Shown here piece after piece: positions 27,085-34,367 of a stretch of 64,000 nucleotides of DNA. Source of the DNA: Vibrio sp. Isolate34 (GTDB taxonomy: Bacteria; Pseudomonadota; Gammaproteobacteria; Enterobacterales; Vibrionaceae); contig NZ_JAKEUO010000018.1 of NCBI RefSeq assembly GCF_022397915.1, positions 25,885 through 89,884 on the forward strand, read 5' to 3'. Under the pieces are notes generated by a model, which searched no databases, was not told where the DNA came from, and saw only the letters and a program-made list of their open reading frames with translations. Each line of letters begins with the position of its first letter. The stretch's first letter is position 1. The translations under genes were made by a program, and so were the position numbers.

Positions 27085-27768
27085 ATGAAACCTTCTATTT
27101 TAGCCGTTGTTATCGGCATGACTGTCTCTACTAATGTTCTAGCAAACGAAGAATTCCGCTCTCATGGTGCGCACGTACATGGTCAAGTTGAAGTAAACAT
27201 CGCTCAAGATGGACAAGAACTGCTTGTTGAAGTAACAGCACCAGGTGCCGATGTGGTTGGCTTTGAACATGCTCCAGAAACTGCTGAGCAAAAGAAAGTG
27301 TTTGAGCAAGCTATCGCACAACTGAACAAGCCAGACGAACTGTTTAGCTTTAACAATGCGAGTTGTACTCTGAAATTTAAATCAGTGACTAACACGCTAG
27401 AAGGCGATCATGATGATCATGAAGGCCATGACCACGCTGAACACGGTCATGATGACCACGAAGGCCATGACCACGCTGAGCACGATCATGACGATCACAA
27501 AGACCATGACCATGCTGAACACGATCATGACGACCACGAAGGTCACGATCACCACGACCATGAAGGCCATGACCACTCAGAAGGTGGCCACGGTGAGTTC
27601 ACTGTTGAGTACCACTATGAATGTTCAGATGTTGCTAAGCTAGACACAGTCAGCACTCAGTGGTTCTCTAAATTCAGCAACACTGAAAAAATAACGGTGA
27701 ACCTACTAACAGACACTGCTCAAGTGCAAGAAGTACTTAACGCAGAGCGTATTAGTTTCAGATTCTAA
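27085..27768 (+). CDS. zrgA: ZrgA, histidine-rich periplasmic zinc-uptake protein (DUF2796)
   Basis: A 227-residue exported protein with a signal peptide (about 1-20, ending VLANEE) and the DUF2796 fold. A histidine-aspartate-rich insert at residues 110-169 has repeated units such as DDHEGHDHAEHGH. ZrgA is reported as part of a second zinc-uptake system (ZrgABCDE) in Vibrio cholerae, next to the same neighbours. The insert is a plausible zinc-capture arm. Its 39-base tandem coding units are given separately. Confidence 0.9.
   Translation: MKPSILAVVIGMTVSTNVLANEEFRSHGAHVHGQVEVNIAQDGQELLVEVTAPGADVVGFEHAPETAEQKKVFEQAIAQLNKPDELFSFNNASCTLKFKSVTNTLEGDHDDHEGHDHAEHGHDDHEGHDHAEHDHDDHKDHDHAEHDHDDHEGHDHHDHEGHDHSEGGHGEFTVEYHYECSDVAKLDTVSTQWFSKFSNTEKITVNLLTDTAQVQEVLNAERISFRF
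27412..27591 (+). repeat. 39-bp tandem repeats encoding the ZrgA histidine arm
   Basis: Three units of 39 bases (27412-27450, 27451-27489, 27490-27528) and a longer diverged fourth. Each encodes a 13-residue His/Asp/Glu block. Copies differ mainly at third positions. Confidence 0.9.
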
Positions 27769-27799
27769 TCACTCCTAGATCGGATTAAACGTAAATAAG

Positions 27800-27829
27800 C
27801 AGCCAAGTAAGTACCTACTTACTTGGCTG
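27800..27829 (+). repeat. Intercistronic hairpin between zrgA and the ABC ATPase gene
   Basis: CAGCCAAGTAAGTA and its exact complement are separated by two bases, so the RNA would form a 13-bp stem with a four-base loop. No T-tract follows, so it reads as a processing, stability or partial attenuation element within the operon. Confidence 0.85.
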
Positions 27830-27908
27830 TTCAAATCGGTGTGTTCTAGGGAATTTATGCTGCTAATTGCTGTGCCTTAGATACACCGCTTTAATTATTG
27901 GAGCTCGC

Positions 27909-28625
27909 ATGTCTTCTGACAGTTCATCACTTGTGGTCAAACTCGAAAATATTAGCTTTCGTTGGAAGCCAGAATTACCGCCAACACTAGAGATCCCTTC
28001 TCTGCACATCCAAGCTCAAGAGCACCTTTTCATAAAAGGGCCAAGTGGTTGTGGCAAATCCACATTGCTGGGCCTGCTGACTGGAATCAACCAAGCCGAA
28101 CAAGGTGAAGTTTCTATCTTAGGCCAAGACCTGACTCAGCTTACACCTCGTCAAAGAGACAAATTCAGAGCCGACCATATCGGTTATATCTTTCAACAAT
28201 TTAACCTGCTCCCTTACCTATCAGTCATCGACAACGTGACGCTTCCTTGCCAGTTCTCAACTATTCGCAAGCAACAAGTCACAGAAAGTAAGAACAGCCT
28301 GCAAGCCACTGCTCAAGACCTATTGTTACGACTAAAGCTGCCTCAAGCTCTAATGGATAAACCTGTTACTGAGCTGAGTATTGGCCAACAACAACGTGTC
28401 GCTGCAGCCCGCGCCCTAATCGGACAGCCTAAAATCATCATTGCAGATGAACCAACATCCGCATTGGATCATGACAACCGAGAAGCCTTTATCGAACTGT
28501 TGCTAGAACAAGCCAATCAAGCAGGTTCTACTCTTATCTTTGTGAGTCACGATCCAACACTCGAAAAATTGTTCACTCGAACCATAGATTTAAAAACCGT
28601 TAACCAAGCTAAGGTTGTCGTATGA
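27909..28625 (+). CDS. Zrg-locus ABC transporter ATPase (LolD/MacB-like)
   Basis: A 238-residue ATPase with Walker A (GPSGCGKST), a Q-loop IFQQFNLLP and Walker B (IIIADEPTSALD). The signature is LSIGQQQRVAAARAL instead of LSGGQ, a variant tolerated in this subgroup. The ATG at 27909 has GGAG at 27899-27902; a 14-codon upstream extension lacks a ribosome site. It overlaps the permease gene by four bases. In context it likely powers the zinc-linked Zrg system; the individual zrg letter is not assigned. Confidence 0.87.
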   Translation: MSSDSSSLVVKLENISFRWKPELPPTLEIPSLHIQAQEHLFIKGPSGCGKSTLLGLLTGINQAEQGEVSILGQDLTQLTPRQRDKFRADHIGYIFQQFNLLPYLSVIDNVTLPCQFSTIRKQQVTESKNSLQATAQDLLLRLKLPQALMDKPVTELSIGQQQRVAAARALIGQPKIIIADEPTSALDHDNREAFIELLLEQANQAGSTLIFVSHDPTLEKLFTRTIDLKTVNQAKVVV

Positions 28626-29881
28626 AAGTAATTACTCACTTAGCCTTAAAAAGCGTACTCAATCGTAAAGCCACGGCTATTCTGACCATTCTCACTGTAG
28701 CAGTGTCCGTCATTCTCTTGCTCGGTGTGGAACGCGTTAGAACCGAAGCAAAAAGCAGCTTTGCCAATACGATTTCAGGTACTGATCTGATCGTCGGTGG
28801 CCGCTCTGGTCAGGTAAACTTGCTGCTTTATTCTGTATTTCGAATTGGCAATGCGACCAACAATATCGACTGGAAAAGCTATCAAGAATTTAGCCAACAT
28901 AACGCAGTAAAGTGGGCGATCCCTATCTCACTAGGCGACTCTCACAAAGGCTTCCGCGTAATGGGCACCAACCATAGCTACTTTGAAAACTATCGCTATG
29001 GAAGTAAGCAACCACTTACTTTTCAGGAAGGAAAAGAATTCAATCAACTATTTGATGTAGTTATTGGTGCCGATGTCGCGAAGAAGTTAGATTACAAGAT
29101 TGGTGATCACATCATTCTGGCGCACGGTATCAGTGATGTTGCCTTCAGTCGCCACGACAATCTGCCCTTCACAATTGTGGGCATACTCGCGCCAACCGGA
29201 ACGCCGGTAGATAAAACCGTGCATGTTTCGTTAGAGGCCATTGAAGCGATTCACGTTGGCTGGGAATCGGGTGCCAACTTAGGACACACACCGGATGCTG
29301 AAGCGCTGAAACAACGTGACTTTCAACCAAAGCAGATTACTGCGATGATGGTTGGCCTTAAATCGAAGATCCAAACCTTTGCACTGCAACGAGAAATCAA
29401 CAACTACCGCCAAGAGCCATTGAGCGCCATTATGCCGGGCATTGCTCTGCATGAATTGTGGGGAATGATGGCCGTCGCAGAACAAGCGCTATTAATTGTG
29501 TCAGGGTTTGTTGTAATCGCGGGACTGTTAGGGATGCTAAGTAGCCTACTCACTAGCTTGCAAGAAAGACGTCGAGAGATGGCCATTTTGCGTGCGATGG
29601 GCGCACGACCTCGCCATGTATTTGGTTTGCTAATTAGTGAAGCCAGTGCACTGACCTTCCTCGGTATCACATTAGGTGTTGCAGTCTTGTTTGCTCTGAT
29701 CGCAGTAGTTGCTCCTATTGTGCAACAAAGTTATGGTATCAACATATCGATATCCGCAATCACACCTCATGAGTGGAAACTGCTTATGTTGGTGCAAGTT
29801 GCCGGAATCATTATCGGCTTTATTCCCGCTTTCCGGGCTTACCGTCAGTCATTGTCTGATGGCATGACGATTCGAATCTAA
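28622..29881 (+). CDS. Zrg-locus ABC permease (FtsX/MacB-like)
   Basis: A 419-residue type VII-like permease. One N-terminal helix (about 17-37) precedes a large periplasmic domain (about 45-280), then three C-terminal helices (about 290-315, 345-370, 388-408), with the MAILRAMGARPRHVF coupling segment between them. This FtsX architecture normally drives mechanical work or lipoprotein release rather than ion import, so its link to zinc is notable. It overlaps the ATPase gene by four bases. Confidence 0.87.
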   Translation: MKVITHLALKSVLNRKATAILTILTVAVSVILLLGVERVRTEAKSSFANTISGTDLIVGGRSGQVNLLLYSVFRIGNATNNIDWKSYQEFSQHNAVKWAIPISLGDSHKGFRVMGTNHSYFENYRYGSKQPLTFQEGKEFNQLFDVVIGADVAKKLDYKIGDHIILAHGISDVAFSRHDNLPFTIVGILAPTGTPVDKTVHVSLEAIEAIHVGWESGANLGHTPDAEALKQRDFQPKQITAMMVGLKSKIQTFALQREINNYRQEPLSAIMPGIALHELWGMMAVAEQALLIVSGFVVIAGLLGMLSSLLTSLQERRREMAILRAMGARPRHVFGLLISEASALTFLGITLGVAVLFALIAVVAPIVQQSYGINISISAITPHEWKLLMLVQVAGIIIGFIPAFRAYRQSLSDGMTIRI

Positions 29882-29895
29882 ATTAGGAACCTAAG

Positions 29896-30411
29896 ATGCA
29901 ACGTAAATTCCTACTGATACTTGGACTTCTTTTGTTCTCATTTATCAGCACAGCTCACGCTGAAACCGCACCGACTGACGAATCGGTATTAACTTTGGAT
30001 TGGATTGACTTAATTCCAGAATCAGAGCGCGCTCAATTAGATTCGTTTGGTATGCCGATGGTAGACCACAACAGCATGGAAAAACCTCAGCAATCAACAC
30101 TTGGCGCTGTTCGCCCAGAATTAAACGGCAGCAAGGTTAAGATCCCGGGCTTTGTGATTCCATTGGAAGGCGATGCGAACATGATCACTGAGTTTCTGTT
30201 GGTGCCGTACTTTGGCGCATGTATCCACGTGCCGCCACCGCCACCGAACCAGATTATCTACGTGAAGTTCCCGCAAGGTGCACCCATTCAGCAACTATGG
30301 GATGTGATCTATTTGGTCGGTACGCTGAAAACAGAATCGATCAGTCACGACTTAGCTCAGACTGGTTATCTTATTGAAGGTACTGCGATAGAAGAATATG
30401 ACGACATGTAG
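29896..30411 (+). CDS. DUF3299 exported protein of the zrg locus
   Basis: A 171-residue protein with a signal peptide (about 1-22, ending TAHAET) and the DUF3299 pattern. The pattern includes KIPGFVIPLE near 94 and FLLVPYFGACIHVPPPPPNQ near 110, with one cysteine and one adjacent histidine that could bind a metal. Function is unknown; it is consistently the partner of the ABC genes, 14 bases downstream of the permease. It is likely the last gene of the locus. Confidence 0.8.
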   Translation: MQRKFLLILGLLLFSFISTAHAETAPTDESVLTLDWIDLIPESERAQLDSFGMPMVDHNSMEKPQQSTLGAVRPELNGSKVKIPGFVIPLEGDANMITEFLLVPYFGACIHVPPPPPNQIIYVKFPQGAPIQQLWDVIYLVGTLKTESISHDLAQTGYLIEGTAIEEYDDM

Positions 30412-30501
30412 TCACTAGAAGGGTGGCTCAAGGATGAGCTGCCGTCACTGAATAAAAGATATCATTCAATAACAGTTTAATAACGATGTTGTTTGACTAG
30501 A

Positions 30502-30606
30502 TTACACGATGTAATTAGACAAATAAGCTAGAACAGCTACGTAAGTAGCGAGTAATAACCCTATGCCAAGCTGTTTCTTCAGCTTGTTATCATTAACTTG
30601 ATTCAT
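30502..30606 (-). CDS. Unannotated 34-residue membrane peptide
   Basis: An ATG at 30604-30606 (reverse) opens 34 codons: hydrophilic MNQVNDNKLKKQ, then a hydrophobic stretch (GIGLLLATYVAVLAYLSNYIV) that fits one membrane helix with positive residues on the cytoplasmic side. It is preceded by the strong purine run AAGGGGGAG and ends with TAA. An AT-rich region with an ATTATCATT motif (30637-30655) lies upstream and could hold a promoter. I do not recognise the peptide; no homology search was possible. Confidence 0.6.
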   Translation of the reverse strand: MNQVNDNKLKKQLGIGLLLATYVAVLAYLSNYIV

Positions 30607-30738
30607 AACTCCCCCTTGAGAATTACAACAAATTTAACATTTTATTATCATTAGCAAAAGTAAAATTTTGTTGAAGTCTTCAACTCTGCACGCAAAATCT
30701 AGCCACCAATCAGATAAAGAGTTACATTTTAGACAGTT

Positions 30739-30817
30739 ATACCAATCACAGTAAGTAATCAGAAATAGCGTTCTATCTAGCAAGCTAGGGCGAGCAATGA
30801 ATAACTACGATTGGTAT
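30739..30817. repeat. 79-bp inverted-repeat-bounded element
   Basis: ATACCAATC at 30739-30747 and its complement GATTGGTAT at 30809-30817 flank 61 bases that contain a small CTAGC/GCTAG stem. The right end carries the 15-bp ACTACGATTGGTATT also found at 25644-25658. It looks like a small dispersed Vibrio repeat; the genome count is unknown here. Confidence 0.6.
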
Positions 30818-30818
30818 T
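30804..30818. repeat. Copy 2 of the 15-bp repeat ACTACGATTGGTATT
   Basis: Identical to 25644-25658, 25 bases before the next gene start. It forms the right arm of the inverted-repeat element. Confidence 0.75.
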
Positions 30819-30842
30819 GAGTCATATCCTAACGGTACTCTT

Positions 30843-31751
30843 ATGTCAGAAACCAAACAGCCAGTGATCATTGAGCATGCTAGCGACACACAGCATAAGC
30901 ATGAGAAAAAGCCTCATATTGCCGACAGTGCCAGTCGAATGCTGCACATTGCCCAAAGCTTCGGTTTAGATTCCTTAATCAGTCATAACGAGAAAGCAAA
31001 CGATAAAGCCGCTAGCACACTGATTGAGAGAGCGGTATTGCGGGAGAAGAAACGCAAGGAATTACGCCAAAAGAACTTAGAGCAGATCCTGAAACTGGCG
31101 CACTCCTCATGTAAAGATGAAGCGGCTGGAGACCCAGATCAGGACTGGCTGTACCGTTTTTTCGATATGGCGCAAGAGATCCACAATACCTCGATGCAAA
31201 GACTGTGGGCCCAGGTTTTGAAACGAGAAGTCACCAATCCAGGCTCGACTTCGATGAAGGCACTGCAAATCTTAAAAGACATGACGCCAAAGGAAGCACT
31301 GACTTTACAAAGAGCAGCTTCATTAGGCTGTAGTTTTGGTAGTGATAACAGCAGAAAGCTATTACTTGGCTTTAAGTCCCATGCTGGACTGTTCAGCTTT
31401 GGTAAAAGAGACACCACCAACACGATCAACCTTGGTGGGCACAACCTGCCCTACTCTAGCCTGCTCCACTTAATTGAACTCGGCATTATTCTAGGTACAG
31501 AGTTAGAGTCTGGTGAGATTGATTTCGACCCAGCACTGCACCTAACCTATCAAGGTAAAAGCATGTCACTGGCGCCAATATCCAAAGGGGTGAAGCTGGT
31601 TTATTACCGATTCAGTCCAACAGGCAACGAACTGTGTACCTTGCTTGGCAACAAACCCAACATGCAGTATTACGATCAAATGATTGCGCTATTGAGCCAA
31701 AAGTTCACGGTGCAGACAGAAGTGAAAAGCAGTGTGAACTACACCGTCTAG
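30843..31751 (+). CDS. Conserved hypothetical protein, TIGR03899-like
   Basis: A 302-residue soluble protein without signal peptide or membrane helices. It has a charged N-terminus (about 1-30), a helical middle with LIERAVLREKKRKELRQKN near 60, and a C-terminal domain with PTGNELCTLLG. It resembles a Vibrio/Shewanella family I recall as TIGR03899 (perhaps related to DUF2806); the function is unknown. It sits alone between the zrg gap and the convergent cys operon. Confidence 0.75.
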   Translation: MSETKQPVIIEHASDTQHKHEKKPHIADSASRMLHIAQSFGLDSLISHNEKANDKAASTLIERAVLREKKRKELRQKNLEQILKLAHSSCKDEAAGDPDQDWLYRFFDMAQEIHNTSMQRLWAQVLKREVTNPGSTSMKALQILKDMTPKEALTLQRAASLGCSFGSDNSRKLLLGFKSHAGLFSFGKRDTTNTINLGGHNLPYSSLLHLIELGIILGTELESGEIDFDPALHLTYQGKSMSLAPISKGVKLVYYRFSPTGNELCTLLGNKPNMQYYDQMIALLSQKFTVQTEVKSSVNYTV

Positions 31752-31808
31752 ATAATAAAGCCTAGTAAATAGACGGTGTAAAAAGTGAAGAGTATTGAGA
31801 GAAATAAA

Positions 31809-31841
31809 GAGAGTCTAGAGAGTCTAGAGAGTCTAGAGAGT
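31809..31841. repeat. 9-bp tandem repeat GAGAGTCTA
   Basis: Three exact copies of GAGAGTCTA plus a partial fourth, in the 3' intergenic region after 30843-31751. It is a simple array of the kind that varies in copy number. Confidence 0.9.
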
Positions 31842-31863
31842 AGCTTTCTTGTCTCGGTAAACC

Positions 31864-31917
31864 AAGGCTGCGCTATTTATCCGTTGGCAATCAACAGATA
31901 AATAACTGAGCAGCCTT
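31864..31917. repeat. Two-segment hairpin downstream of cysC
   Basis: AAGGCTGC and GCAGCCTT (8 bp) enclose a second 8-bp stem, TATTTATC with GATAAATA, with a 15-base loop and small internal bulges. It sits 17 bases after the cysC stop. There is no T-tract on either side, so a terminator function is uncertain; it may protect the 3' end. Confidence 0.7.
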
Positions 31918-31933
31918 AGTCATACCAATGATC

Positions 31934-32554
31934 TCAATTGGCTAAAATATTACGCTTCTCTAAAGCATCAATACACAATTCGACCAGTTCATCGAGTGTC
32001 TTCTCTCCCGCAGGTAGATCTATCTCAGGGTTCTGAGGCGCTTCGTACACTGAGCTAATGCCAGTAAAATTCGGGATTTCCCCAGCGCGCGCTTTCTTAT
32101 ACAAACCTTTAGGATCGCGCTGTTCGCAAACCTCAAGTGGCGTATTCACAAACACCTCAAGAAACTCACCTTCCGGCAGTAAATCGCGTACTAACTGTCT
32201 TTCCGCTTGGTGGGGAGAAATAAACGCTGACAACACGATCAAGCCGGCATCCGCCATCAATTTAGCGAGCTCACCGATACGACGAATGTTCTCTCTACGG
32301 TCTTGCTCAGAAAAGCCAAGGTCGCTACATAAGCCATGACGCACATTGTCACCATCCAATAAGTAAGTATGGTAACCAAGCTGTGCCAAGCGATTTTCTA
32401 ATGCTCCAGCGACTGTCGACTTCCCAGAACCAGACAACCCCGTGAACCAGAGCACGGCTGGTTTTTGTGATTTCAGATTAGAGCGAAATGCTTTATCAAT
32501 CGAGTGTTGATGCCACACAACATTCTCATCTTTGGGTTTGAGTACTGCAGTCAT
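31934..32554 (-). CDS. cysC: CysC, adenylylsulfate kinase
   Basis: Phosphorylates APS to PAPS for sulfate reduction. The 206-residue protein has the P-loop GLSGSGKST at 39-47, the DGDNVRHGL segment and the RDPKGLYKKA and IPNFTGISSVYE motifs of APS kinases. It is the last gene of the operon cysD-cysN-SLC13-cysC on the reverse strand, 24 bases after the transporter gene. Confidence 0.96.
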   Translation of the reverse strand: MTAVLKPKDENVVWHQHSIDKAFRSNLKSQKPAVLWFTGLSGSGKSTVAGALENRLAQLGYHTYLLDGDNVRHGLCSDLGFSEQDRRENIRRIGELAKLMADAGLIVLSAFISPHQAERQLVRDLLPEGEFLEVFVNTPLEVCEQRDPKGLYKKARAGEIPNFTGISSVYEAPQNPEIDLPAGEKTLDELVELCIDALEKRNILAN

Positions 32555-32578
32555 AATTAGTCCTTTAAATAAACAGCA

Positions 32579-34303
32579 TTAAAATGGGAAAAAGTAAGGA
32601 ATTAGGGTCAGTACCAAGCCCGAGTAAACAATCGAGATTGGGATACCGATACGTAGATAATCCGTAAGATGGTAATTACCTACGCTATAAACAAGTAAAT
32701 TGGTCTGGTAGCCATATGGCGAAATGAAGCTAGCACTCGCGCCAAACAGAACAGCCATGATGAACGGCATTGGGTCAACGCCATAACCTACCGCCATGCT
32801 GTAGCCGATTGGAAATGACAGCGCTGCAGCCGCATTATTGGTAACCAGTTCAGTCAATACCAAAGTCATGAAATAAGTCGCGACTAATGCCCCGAACACA
32901 CCCCAACCATTAAAGGCTTCCATGAACATCAGCCCCATACGCTCAGACAAGCCTGATGAAATCATCAGTTGAGCAATAGACAGAGCTGAACCAACAATCA
33001 CCACAATATCAACCGGAAAACGGCGGCGAAGTTCACCAAGCTGCACCACACCAAATGCCACCAGCAATAGTAAGAAGCCTGCGAGCCCTTTGATGATAGG
33101 CACGACATCAACCAGCGCTAAACCAATCACGCTAGCAAAACCCAATAACACTAATGTCGATTTGTCAGCATCAAGCTTGGCACTTGAGTCCAAGTCATTC
33201 ATCAACACAAACTCTTTGTTGTGTTGCTGGCGCTGCTCTTCAAAACGTTTACCGGGTACCAAAATCAAGGTGTCACCAGCAGTCAGTGTGATATTTCCAA
33301 GACCACCTTCAAGGCGTTCATGACCACGACGAATTGCCACTACAACTGCATCAAAACGGTCTCTAAACTGACTGGTTTTCAATGTTTTATTACAGAAGCT
33401 TGCCGACGAACTCACCACGACCTCAACAAAGCTCTGGCCGTTAAGATGATGCTGACCAAACAGGGTTAATCCTTGGATTTCTTGCAGTGTCGCCACACTT
33501 TCGACATCACCACAAAACAGCAGTCGGTCACGAGCTTGCAGTATAAAGTCAGGGTCTATAGACGCCGTTGTTTTACCGTCTCGAATCACTTCCGCTAAGA
33601 ACAGTTTTCTCAGAGCTCTAAGATTGTTTTCACTTACGCTGCGGCCAACTAACGGCGAACCGGGCTCCACCCTGGCTTCTAAGAAGTAAGGTAAATCGTC
33701 TTGAGATCCATCATCGTAGCTTGGTAGAAAGTAGCTGAGAGGAATCAGGATCAACACACCGCCGACCAAAACCGCTAAACCAATCAACGTGGGTGTAAAA
33801 AAGTTTAAGCTCGGCAGTCCGGCATCTTCAACAAAGCTATTGATGATCAAGTTGGTTGAGGTGCCGATCAATGTCAGGGTTCCACCAAGAATAGCGGCGT
33901 ATGACAAAGGGATAAGTAACTTAGATGGCGCGTGTTGTTGATTACGTTTGATCGCTCCGATCAAAGAAACAACCACTGCCGTATTGTTAGTAAAAGAAGA
34001 AAGTAGCGCTGTGGAAATACCCAACTTCGCAACCACTGTGCCTAGCCGACCTTCAGAGATATTGCGGCTAACCCAGCTGATTAAACGAGTTTTCTCCAAC
34101 GCACTTGATGCGAGGATCAGAAGAATTAAAGTCAGTAACGAGGAGTTAGTGAAGTTATTGGCTAGGCTCGACAGATCGATCATGCCGCCCATAAAAGCAA
34201 TGAACGCCGCACCAGCAAAGATAAAGCTTGGCTTAATACGGGTAACGAGCAGGCAAGTAATAATGCCGAGCAAAATCGCTAATACAAATCCTTGTTGCCA
34301 CAT
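32579..34303 (-). CDS. SLC13/DASS-type permease with paired TrkA-C domains, probable sulfate transporter
   Basis: A 574-residue permease with about ten to twelve helices. A central cytosolic pair of RCK/TrkA-C domains (about 210-375) interrupts them. The helix-hairpin motifs (SSFTNNTAVV near 104 and the late VTNNAAAALSFPIGY) are of the SLC13/DASS divalent anion class. Its position inside the sulfate-assimilation operon argues that it brings in sulfate, as an alternative to the CysTWA ABC importer. Substrate is inferred from context only. Confidence 0.88.
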   Translation of the reverse strand: MWQQGFVLAILLGIITCLLVTRIKPSFIFAGAAFIAFMGGMIDLSSLANNFTNSSLLTLILLILASSALEKTRLISWVSRNISEGRLGTVVAKLGISTALLSSFTNNTAVVVSLIGAIKRNQQHAPSKLLIPLSYAAILGGTLTLIGTSTNLIINSFVEDAGLPSLNFFTPTLIGLAVLVGGVLILIPLSYFLPSYDDGSQDDLPYFLEARVEPGSPLVGRSVSENNLRALRKLFLAEVIRDGKTTASIDPDFILQARDRLLFCGDVESVATLQEIQGLTLFGQHHLNGQSFVEVVVSSSASFCNKTLKTSQFRDRFDAVVVAIRRGHERLEGGLGNITLTAGDTLILVPGKRFEEQRQQHNKEFVLMNDLDSSAKLDADKSTLVLLGFASVIGLALVDVVPIIKGLAGFLLLLVAFGVVQLGELRRRFPVDIVVIVGSALSIAQLMISSGLSERMGLMFMEAFNGWGVFGALVATYFMTLVLTELVTNNAAAALSFPIGYSMAVGYGVDPMPFIMAVLFGASASFISPYGYQTNLLVYSVGNYHLTDYLRIGIPISIVYSGLVLTLIPYFFPF

Positions 34304-34367
34304 ATACCCGTCCTTTATGGCGGAAACGGTTGGTTTCCGCCTGATTCAATAAGCTGTTACTTGGTCG

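Larger units (their letters stand above)
30412..30842. other. 431-base gap: small gene and inverted-repeat element
   Basis: The first 90 bases hold only a weak imperfect hairpin (30422-30443). The centre holds the 34-residue reverse-strand gene at 30502-30606 with an AT-rich upstream region. The right part holds an inverted-repeat-bounded element (30739-30817). No larger coding region is apparent. Confidence 0.7.

Noticed and set aside
27410..27643. Out-of-frame 77-codon open frame across the zrgA repeats
   Set aside because: It is a shifted reading of the His/Asp repeats, a methionine/threonine-rich artefact.
30637..30655. Possible Fur box upstream of the 34-residue gene
   Set aside because: Only one half-site is good (ATTATCATT); the other half is poor. 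Kept only as a note.
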